Made by a program: the position numbers and the translations under genes. Positions 15,527-21,811 of a DNA stretch of 41,086 nt are shown here, piece after piece. How positions within the stretch are numbered: the stretch's first letter is position 1; each line of letters opens with the position of its first letter. A model generated the notes under the pieces. It saw only the letters and a program-made list of their open reading frames with translations. It was not told the DNA's origin and did not search any database. Origin of the DNA: CAG-492 sp045643465 (lineage in GTDB: Bacteria > Bacillota > Clostridia > TANB77 > CAG-508); assembly GCA_045643465.1 (NCBI GenBank), contig JAZUKV010000014.1, positions 1 through 41,086 on the forward strand, written 5' to 3'.

Positions 15527-16051
15527 TTATTCACTTTTTCTATTTTTTACAATCCTTGCTGGATTACCCACTGCAACAGAATAATCAGGAATATCCTTTG
15601 TTACCACAGTGCTTGCTCCTATGATACATCCTTTACCTATTGTTACTCCTGGCAAAATTGTAACTCTAGATCCAATCCATACATCATCACCTATTTTAAC
15701 TCCTCTTTCAACTTGAAATCCCTGTTTATCCATAGTAATATCAATTCTTTCAAAAGCATGATTTCTTGTATAGATATATACATCTGGGCCCATCATTACA
15801 TGGCTACCTATTTCAACACCATTTTGTACATACGAATTTTCACCAATCCCTGAATAATCACCAATCTTAACATGAGGATTGATTTTTGCCCTTCGTTGAA
15901 TATTAACTTTTTTTCCGACAGAATCTACATAGCCTCTTAAAAAGAAGAATCTTATTTTTTCAAAAAAACCATCTGCGCTATTTTTGCTCTTTGGTAAATT
16001 TGATGCTATCCTTCGATACATAAATTCAGCTACTTTATTTTTAAGCTTCAT
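15527..16051 (-). CDS. Left-handed beta-helix (hexapeptide) O-acetyltransferase
   Basis: A hexapeptide-repeat acyltransferase of the maltose/galactoside acetyltransferase and WbbJ-like group. The repeats run from about residue 55 (VNIQRRAKINPHVKIGDYSG) to 165, with the catalytic-type histidine in TRNHAF and a C-terminal PDYSVAVGNPARIV signature. It should transfer acetyl from acetyl-CoA to a sugar hydroxyl. Two in-frame ATGs exist; AAAGGG lies nine bases before the second (16049-16051), which I prefer, giving 174 aa. It lies 39 bases after the GT4 gene in the same operon, so the acceptor may be the glycoside made there. Confidence 0.85.
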   Translation of the reverse strand: MKLKNKVAEFMYRRIASNLPKSKNSADGFFEKIRFFFLRGYVDSVGKKVNIQRRAKINPHVKIGDYSGIGENSYVQNGVEIGSHVMMGPDVYIYTRNHAFERIDITMDKQGFQVERGVKIGDDVWIGSRVTILPGVTIGKGCIIGASTVVTKDIPDYSVAVGNPARIVKNRKSE

Positions 16052-16090
16052 ATATATTTTCCCTTTCATTATTTTTAATATTGCGTAGAA

Positions 16091-17071
16091 TTATAATAGC
16101 TTTAACCATTTTTCTAGTTCATTCTTATACTTATATCCTGCTAATTTTTTCTTATACAGCTCTGATTTTTTTATAATTCTATCTAGATATCTTGTATAGT
16201 CCTCTGCATTTAGGTCAATTATTATTCCGTTATAATCATCCGTAACTTGCTCATAGGCGCTTGGAAAATTTGTTATTATTACAGGAGTTTGTACAGATTT
16301 TGCCTCTGTAATAACATTTCCCCATGTCTCGTAATCGCTTAATTGTACCAAATAATCTGCTTTTTTTATATACGGATATGGATTATCTTTGTAACCAATA
16401 AATTTTACTTCATTGTACTGTTCAAACGAACTTTTTATTTCATGCTCCATGTTACGACCTTTTCCTATAACAATATATTCAAAATCTATATTATTCTCTT
16501 TAAGTAGTTTTACAAGTGTTAACATACGATTAAAACCTTTTCCTGCTGATATTCTTGATACTGTGATTAACTTCAATTTTTTTTCATTATTCAAAATATT
16601 TTCTTCAATTGTTGCATTTGCAAGGGTTTCAATCTCTTTTGGCAAAAAATTGTGTATTACTATCGAATTTTTTGAAGTATTTAACTCATTCTGCACCGTT
16701 TTTGAAACACATATAATTTTGTCTATTATATCCATAAACTCATTATTTTTCAATACATTGTTTGGTAAATCTAATGGTTTACTATGAACCCATAAAAAGT
16801 TTCTATTTGCTTGTATACTATTCTTTAACTTATCATAATCTATATATAACCTACACCACACACATATATCTGCATATATGCATGATTTTAGATCTAATTT
16901 ATGAACATATGCATGTTTAGATAATATTTTCATAACAGTATTGTCAAGTTTTGTATCATCTATATAAACTATCTCTATATCGTAAAATTTATATAGATTA
17001 TCAATCAGGGTTTCTATGCATTTTTCTATTCCACCACTTAATAAAGTCTCATTATAAAAAACAATTTTCAT
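16091..17071 (-). CDS. GT4-family glycosyltransferase
   Basis: A 326-aa GT-B enzyme. The N-terminal domain opens FYNETLLSGGIEKCIETLI, the glycine-rich acceptor loop. The C-terminal domain has VSRISAGKGFNRML (about 175-188), FIGYKDNPYPYIKKADYLV (about 225-243) and the E-x7-E motif ETWGNVITEAK, typical of retaining GT4 transferases. The sugar donor is probably UDP- or GDP-linked, but neither donor nor acceptor is shown. AGGAG precedes the ATG and overlaps the end of the phosphatase gene, ten bases upstream, so the two are translationally close. It sits between the phosphatase and acetyltransferase of the same operon. Confidence 0.86.
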   Translation of the reverse strand: MKIVFYNETLLSGGIEKCIETLIDNLYKFYDIEIVYIDDTKLDNTVMKILSKHAYVHKLDLKSCIYADICVWCRLYIDYDKLKNSIQANRNFLWVHSKPLDLPNNVLKNNEFMDIIDKIICVSKTVQNELNTSKNSIVIHNFLPKEIETLANATIEENILNNEKKLKLITVSRISAGKGFNRMLTLVKLLKENNIDFEYIVIGKGRNMEHEIKSSFEQYNEVKFIGYKDNPYPYIKKADYLVQLSDYETWGNVITEAKSVQTPVIITNFPSAYEQVTDDYNGIIIDLNAEDYTRYLDRIIKKSELYKKKLAGYKYKNELEKWLKLL

Positions 17072-17081
17072 TGTTATACTC

Positions 17082-17609
17082 CTATTTCAATATATATTTT
17101 TTGCAACTTCCATTATCAAAAATAAAATTATCAAAGCAATAATCATATTTTTCATTAAAATACGCATCTATAGCCATTACTACACCATAGTGTGTTACAA
17201 TTAAAACATTTGTATATTCATTATACAACTCTTTTAATGTGTCCATCTCCGTAAATACTCGATTTAAAAATGTTCGTATCGGCTCAACATGATCTGTTGA
17301 GCAATTTTTTTCAACATTCCAGAGCTCCTTTATGTTTTTAGGTTGTGTACCTTCTAGATTTCCATATATTCTTTCTCTAAAATTATCATTTTTTATAATG
17401 TTGCTTTTATCTGTAGCAATTTTTGCTGTTTCCATTGCTCTTTTTAAGCTTGATGCTATAACTACATCGAAATCAATTTGTTTTAATTTTTCCTTCAAAA
17501 TAAGGGCTTGCTGTCTACCAGTTTCATTTAATGGTATATCTGTGCTTCCTAATAAAATTTTCTTTTTATTCCAATCAGTTTGACCATGTCTAACTACATA
17601 TAAATTCAT
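17082..17609 (-). CDS. Histidine phosphatase (phosphoglycerate-mutase-like)
   Basis: A 175-aa phosphatase with the catalytic VRHGQTDWN at residues 6-14, ASSLKRAMETA at about 56-66, FRERIYGNLEG with the acid residue at about 82-92, and VTHYGVV near 140. It hydrolyses a phosphate monoester through a phosphohistidine. It is first in the operon with a GpgS-like transferase; in mycobacteria the glucosyl-3-phosphoglycerate phosphatase GpgP belongs to this same superfamily, so a matching role here is a reasonable inference. Other options include alpha-ribazole phosphatase-type or broad-specificity enzymes. AGAGGA precedes the ATG. Confidence 0.82.
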   Translation of the reverse strand: MNLYVVRHGQTDWNKKKILLGSTDIPLNETGRQQALILKEKLKQIDFDVVIASSLKRAMETAKIATDKSNIIKNDNFRERIYGNLEGTQPKNIKELWNVEKNCSTDHVEPIRTFLNRVFTEMDTLKELYNEYTNVLIVTHYGVVMAIDAYFNEKYDYCFDNFIFDNGSCKKYILK

Positions 17610-17726
17610 ATAAAATCCTCTAAATAATTTTTTTATAACAATATTATAATATCATAAATAAGTAATTTGCGCAAGTTAAATGTTGAATGAGGATAGTGTC
17701 ATGGCTCTTTTTGACAAAAATGTAGT

Positions 17727-19133
17727 TTAGCTCTTCCAAACAAATCTAATTCCTTCTTCACCAATATCACCATTTGGAACGAAATTACATTTTTGTAATA
17801 CTCTAATAGACGCAATATTGGTCTCTTCTGCCTCTGCTTCAATTTGTTTTACATCTTCTTGCATTGATGCCCATTTTACAACTGCTTGAACTGCCTCTGT
17901 AGTATATCCTTTGTTTTCATATCCGTCATTTATGCCATAACCTATTTCAACAATTCCATTTTCTGATATTCCTTTAAATGATAAACTTCCAACAATTTCA
18001 TTAGCTACATCTTTTAATTCCATAAACCATAAAGTATACCAAATATAATTTTCAGGATATTTTAAACAACCATTTAACATTTCATTATATGCTATTTTTA
18101 ATATTTCATTTTTCTCGTTTTCTACAACTTCTTTCATTTTATCTATAGAAATTGGATAAATTTTCAATCTTTCAGTTAATAAACATTTTTCCATATTCTG
18201 AATGCTTTGCACGTCCACATTTTCTTTATGTGCTCTTACATAAATTTCTTGTCTACCTTTTTCTATAAAGTCTTGTCTATTATTTTTTATCCCATATACT
18301 ATTGTTTCGATAGGATAATACTGCTCTACAATGTCTTGATATTCTTTAGCTTTTTCAATATCAATATTTCCATATAATTTTAAAATTTCAATTCCAAAGT
18401 CTTGCCCAATTTCTTCTTCTGAATTTTCTAATAAATATATGAAATCGCAATATTCATCAATTATTCCAGAATCTCCAAAATCTATAACACCTGCTAATCT
18501 GTTATCATTATCTAGCAAAATGTGGTTACAACTAAAATCATTATGACATAAACATTTTTTACCATCAAAAATATCTGTAGTATATAATCTTTTCATAAAA
18601 TTTTCTACATATTGCTTTTCATTCATATCTAAGTCTTCATATATTGTATCTTTTAATAGTTGATATTCTTCTAATACATTTTGTTTATTGTCTATTGAAT
18701 ATGAACTGATTTCTCTATAATCTAAATAATGCATTTGTTTTAAAAATGTTGCAATATCCTGTTTTAATAAATTTTTCTCATTTTCTGATAAAGAATAATA
18801 TAATTCTGGAGTCAAAAATGTTCCTTTTATTTCTTTATAACCTAATATTGATAAATCTTCGCTTAGATATGAATATTCTATTTTAGGAATTTTTATATTA
18901 GTTTGTAAATTCTCATTTAAAAAATCATATATAGCCTTTTCTTTTTCATAGCTTTTTTTCTTATTAGCACTAAATTTAATTTTAAATATATATTCATCAT
19001 TTATTAAATAAGCTTTACTGTCATAGCCTTCACCAATTAATTTTATGTTTAAAATATCTATATTTAATTTTTCTTTTATGATATTTCTTATTTCATCATC
19101 ATTTGATAGTATTAATTCCATTTTACTGTTCAA
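17727..19133 (-). CDS. APH-type phosphotransferase fused to a GNAT acetyltransferase
   Basis: A 468-aa two-domain protein. Residues 1-310 form an aminoglycoside-phosphotransferase fold: LIGEGYDSKAYLINDEYIFKI (nucleotide loop), Brenner motif CHNDFSCNHILLD at 196-208 with the catalytic Asp, and VIDFGDSGIIDEYCDF at 216-231 for magnesium. The set is closest to APH(2'')-type enzymes as I remember them. Residues 314-468 form a GNAT domain of the RimJ-like group, with YENKGYTTEAVQAVV and NIASIRVLQKCNF. The fusion joint is the former start Met of the GNAT. Start: a TTG at 19131-19133 sits five bases after AGGAG; an ATG four codons later is too far from it. Aminoglycoside modification is possible but not proven. 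Confidence 0.84.
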   Translation of the reverse strand: MNSKMELILSNDDEIRNIIKEKLNIDILNIKLIGEGYDSKAYLINDEYIFKIKFSANKKKSYEKEKAIYDFLNENLQTNIKIPKIEYSYLSEDLSILGYKEIKGTFLTPELYYSLSENEKNLLKQDIATFLKQMHYLDYREISSYSIDNKQNVLEEYQLLKDTIYEDLDMNEKQYVENFMKRLYTTDIFDGKKCLCHNDFSCNHILLDNDNRLAGVIDFGDSGIIDEYCDFIYLLENSEEEIGQDFGIEILKLYGNIDIEKAKEYQDIVEQYYPIETIVYGIKNNRQDFIEKGRQEIYVRAHKENVDVQSIQNMEKCLLTERLKIYPISIDKMKEVVENEKNEILKIAYNEMLNGCLKYPENYIWYTLWFMELKDVANEIVGSLSFKGISENGIVEIGYGINDGYENKGYTTEAVQAVVKWASMQEDVKQIEAEAEETNIASIRVLQKCNFVPNGDIGEEGIRFVWKS

Positions 19134-19203
19134 TTCCTCTCCTAAAAATTATTAACTTTCTATTTACTAACACTATTTGTGATAATTTTGCTCTTTATAC
19201 TAA

Positions 19204-19770
19204 TTATTCACCTAAAACAACCTTGCAAATGTTTTTATACTTATCTTGGAATAGCTCTTTAGTTTTAACACTTAAATCGTTGTAATCTTTTTCGAAACAT
19301 TCTTTCATCCATCTTCTTACATCGTTTAATCCGACGTTACATCTATTAAATGCTGAATTAAATAACATCGGAATATTGTCAAAATGTGCAAGAATATCGC
19401 TATCTGCTACACACAAATCTTCTATGCTGGTGGCATTTTTACTACTGCGATGGTTGTATACAGTGCTTAAAACTTTACACATTTTATCCTTGGGATAATT
19501 ATATTTCATTAACATTTCCTCTGCCAATATTTTCCCATTAATATGATGGTCTTTCTTGTCCCCTATCCTACATATCAGAGCTATATCATGTAATAAAGCT
19601 CCTAGTTTTACTATTTCCATATCTGCTCCATATTGTATTGCAAGTTTTTGGCTTTCTTCATATACATACTTTATATGTTCATTCCAAAAATCATAATGAT
19701 CTTCGGCATTATTTTTATATTCTTCAATTTTTTCTTTTACTTGAATTTCAATAATATCTACAATATTCAT
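19204..19770 (-). CDS. HD-domain phosphohydrolase
   Basis: A 188-aa metal-dependent HD protein. The metal-binding set is visible: His32 (WNEHIKYV), LLHDIAL with His61-Asp62, HH at 75-76, and VADSDILAHF with the later Asp. Proteins of this shape hydrolyse phosphate esters, often nucleotides. It lies between a GNAT gene (23 bases upstream) and the APH-GNAT fusion (70 bases downstream), all in one direction, a common set of small accessory enzymes. The substrate is unknown. Confidence 0.8.
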   Translation of the reverse strand: MNIVDIIEIQVKEKIEEYKNNAEDHYDFWNEHIKYVYEESQKLAIQYGADMEIVKLGALLHDIALICRIGDKKDHHINGKILAEEMLMKYNYPKDKMCKVLSTVYNHRSSKNATSIEDLCVADSDILAHFDNIPMLFNSAFNRCNVGLNDVRRWMKECFEKDYNDLSVKTKELFQDKYKNICKVVLGE

Positions 19771-19792
19771 AAAATCACTTATCCTTTACTTT

Positions 19793-20362
19793 TTATAAAT
19801 CTCTCTTATTCTGCCACAATCTGTTGTCATACATTTCTTTAGTTATTAATAATTGCTTAGCAATTTTTTTATTTCCAAATACAATTTCTTCCTGCTCTAA
19901 ATTAGTATGTATAAAACCTGCTTTTTTAAAAGATTTAATAGCACTAATTCTATCTAAAGGAACAATATCTGATAATTCGCTTATCTTATTTTTTTTAAAT
20001 GCAATTCTTTCTAATTGTAATAAGGCTTTATATGAATATCCTTTTCCTCTATATTTATCTTGAATAATTATACCCATGCTATGAATATCTCCGTCAGGAT
20101 AATAATATATTTCTCCAACTGGTTCATCTATTTCATAATCATATATGTATGCAAAATATCTATCTGGTTCATTATTTATCCACTTATTATACCATTCAAT
20201 CATTTCATCATTATTTTTTGAAATTGTGCCATTTTCTTTATTATAACCTTTTAGGTTGATATCATATCCTGCATTATAATTCATTGTTTTAGGATCAAGC
20301 ATCCATTCTTGTCTATAATGGAGTTCATCAATTGCAGGTGTTTTTAAATAAATATTAGCCAT
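19793..20362 (-). CDS. GNAT-family acetyltransferase, 189 aa
   Basis: An RimJ/RimL-like GNAT. The acetyl-CoA loop is in DKYRGKGYSYKALLQLERIA (about 118-137) and is followed by VPLDRISAIKSFKKAGFIHT, the usual motif B. The N-terminal DPKTMNYNAGYDI is a variant substrate region. The substrate is unknown; relatives modify amino groups on proteins, antibiotics or metabolites. The upstream region carries the hairpin at 20405-20431 and SEC-C remnant B, the same arrangement as found before the chimeric remnant at 14524. Confidence 0.82.
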   Translation of the reverse strand: MANIYLKTPAIDELHYRQEWMLDPKTMNYNAGYDINLKGYNKENGTISKNNDEMIEWYNKWINNEPDRYFAYIYDYEIDEPVGEIYYYPDGDIHSMGIIIQDKYRGKGYSYKALLQLERIAFKKNKISELSDIVPLDRISAIKSFKKAGFIHTNLEQEEIVFGNKKIAKQLLITKEMYDNRLWQNKRDL

Positions 20363-20404
20363 ATTATCATCTCACTTTCATATTTAGGATATTATATCAT
20401 ATGA

Positions 20405-20431
20405 AAGGACAGATCTTATCGATTTGTCCTT
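20405..20431 (-). terminator. Hairpin upstream of the 189-aa GNAT
   Basis: An 11-bp stem (AAGGACAGATC with GATTTGTCCTT, one G-U) and a TTATC loop. It is homologous to the hairpin at 14574-14600. Confidence 0.7.
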
Positions 20432-20457
20432 AATTTTGTTAATTGTTTATAATTTTT

Positions 20458-20506
20458 ACTTCCACTACAGTTCTTATATTTTTTACCACTGCCACATGGG
20501 GCGAAT
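20458..20506 (-). pseudogene. SEC-C tail remnant B
   Basis: On the minus strand this reads PCGSGKKYKNCSGS, a SEC-C zinc motif with the third cysteine kept and the fourth changed to serine. No intact upstream gene is present. It is more like remnant A than like the live SecA tail in its flanks. Confidence 0.65.
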
Positions 20507-20507
20507 A

Positions 20508-20526
20508 TTCAATATTTTATAAAAAA
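20508..20526. repeat. Inverted repeat arm, left of the 313-aa GNAT
   Basis: TTCAATATTTTATAAAAAA is an exact reverse complement of 21740-21758. The pair brackets one GNAT gene at a distance of about 1.2 kb. Confidence 0.75.
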
Positions 20527-20629
20527 TAAGTAAAATATTATAAATAAATTCTAATAAATTGCCTAATTTTTCTAATAATTTGTATAACTCTCAAAAAAGG
20601 CTCTGGTCATTTTTTACAACCATTACATA

Positions 20630-20652
20630 CTGTATCTAAAATCGTATCTAAA
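20630..20652. repeat. Doubled GTATCTAAA motif, left copy
   Basis: Two adjacent GTATCTAAA units, the second preceded by ATC. A matching doublet lies at 21711-21734 beyond the GNAT gene, in the same orientation. Confidence 0.6.
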
Positions 20653-20674
20653 AAGCGAGAGTTTTCACATAAAA

Positions 20675-21613
20675 TTATTTTATCTTTTTATGCCAAAATC
20701 CTATTGAATCTTCTGTTTCAAATCCAGCACTATTATATACTTTTTTTCTCCAATCATAGGAATTAATATAACAATTTTCTATATTCATTTCTTTTAGTCT
20801 ATTAATTACACCATAAAGCATTTGTTTAGCTAAACCTTTCATACGATACTTTTCTCTTGTACAAACTGGTTCAATAAATGCTGTGCTTGTATTTTTATTA
20901 ACATAACAGAAACAATATGTACATATATCTCCATCATCTGTGACTATTAAACTTTCAAAACTATCTTTATAAAACTGAGAATTTTTTCTTCCTTGATAAG
21001 CTAATGCTCCTTCTCTAAAAGTACCAGTTAATATTCCATCATCATCTGCAGGATGAAAACCATAGTGACAAGCTTTAGCTTTCATATTATCATCTAAATT
21101 TTCACCATAGACTTGTTTAAAACCATCAGGTAAATTTATTTCATAATTTGTTTCTAATGGATGTTGAACATTGTCAAAGTCGCCAGCTTCATCACGAGTG
21201 TATCCTCGTTTTTTTAATTCGTCAGCTTGATATTCTAAACTGTCATGTGAAACTACTAAAAAATTTCTACTTCCATCTTTTTCTTTTTCGAATAATGGTA
21301 ATAATTCTTTTTCTGACAAATCTAACATTTGACTAAAAATATTTTCATATCCTTTTTTAATACAACTATTAAAAGAATCTCCATCAGGAACAACAATACC
21401 AACTATTTCATTATTATCTTCAAAAAGATAAATATAATCTGATGATTTTTCTAATCCTCTTTCATCATGATATAATGTATCAATTCTAAATATCAAATCA
21501 TCAAATCTTTCTGGTAACCAAGATACCATATTCTTATTATATTTATATTGATTAGTCAAAAATGAAATAACCCTATCATAATCTTGATCTTTATTAAATT
21601 TCTTAATATTCAT
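20675..21613 (-). CDS. GNAT-family acetyltransferase, about 312 aa
   Basis: The C-terminal half is a clear GNAT domain: FIEPVCTREKYRMKGLAKQM with the acetyl-CoA loop, then INRLKEMNIENCYINSYDWR and VYNSAGFETEDSIGFW. The N-terminal half (about 1-160) looks like a second, degenerate GNAT-like fold (IVGIVVPDGDSFNSCI, LKKRGYTRDEAGDF), as in two-domain GNATs. An in-frame start at 21640 lacks a ribosome binding site; GTGGAG lies eight bases before the ATG at 21611-21613, so this start is used. It is bracketed by inverted and direct repeats and may have arrived as a unit. Confidence 0.8.
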   Translation of the reverse strand: MNIKKFNKDQDYDRVISFLTNQYKYNKNMVSWLPERFDDLIFRIDTLYHDERGLEKSSDYIYLFEDNNEIVGIVVPDGDSFNSCIKKGYENIFSQMLDLSEKELLPLFEKEKDGSRNFLVVSHDSLEYQADELKKRGYTRDEAGDFDNVQHPLETNYEINLPDGFKQVYGENLDDNMKAKACHYGFHPADDDGILTGTFREGALAYQGRKNSQFYKDSFESLIVTDDGDICTYCFCYVNKNTSTAFIEPVCTREKYRMKGLAKQMLYGVINRLKEMNIENCYINSYDWRKKVYNSAGFETEDSIGFWHKKIK

Positions 21614-21710
21614 GCTAATCACTCCACTTATTAATTTCATAAATATTATAACATATAAATCGTAATTTTTACTTGTCTGACAATTACATTTTTACGGATT
21701 AGTCGAAAAA

Positions 21711-21758
21711 AATCGTATCTAAATCGTATCTAAACGGCATTTTTTATAAAATATTGAA
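21711..21758. repeat. Doubled GTATCTAAA motif and inverted repeat arm, right side
   Basis: 21711-21734 holds two ATCGTATCTAA units in tandem; 21740-21758 is the right arm TTTTTTATAAAATATTGAA of the inverted repeat whose left arm is at 20508-20526. Together they abut the secA terminator. Confidence 0.7.
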
Positions 21759-21774
21759 TTTTAAGAAAAATAAA

Positions 21775-21806
21775 ACCCCTTGTAAAGTCTTTATTTACAA
21801 GGGGTT
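21775..21806 (-). terminator. Terminator of secA
   Basis: AACCCCTTGTAAA pairs perfectly with TTTACAAGGGGTT and is followed on the minus strand by TTATTTTT. It begins six bases after the secA stop. Confidence 0.92.
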
Positions 21807-21811
21807 AAGAC

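Larger units (their letters stand above)
20363..20674. other. Intergenic with duplicated fragments
   Basis: Holds, from left to right, a promoter-like AT-rich stretch similar to 14525-14573, the hairpin at 20405-20431, SEC-C remnant B, one arm of a 19-base inverted repeat (20508-20526), and a doubled TCGTATCTAAA-type motif (20630-20652). No gene is seen. Confidence 0.7.

Noticed and set aside
15416..15853. Plus-strand frame opposite the acetyltransferase
   Set aside because: It is antisense to a clear hexapeptide-repeat protein; the periodic codons of that gene create the open frame.
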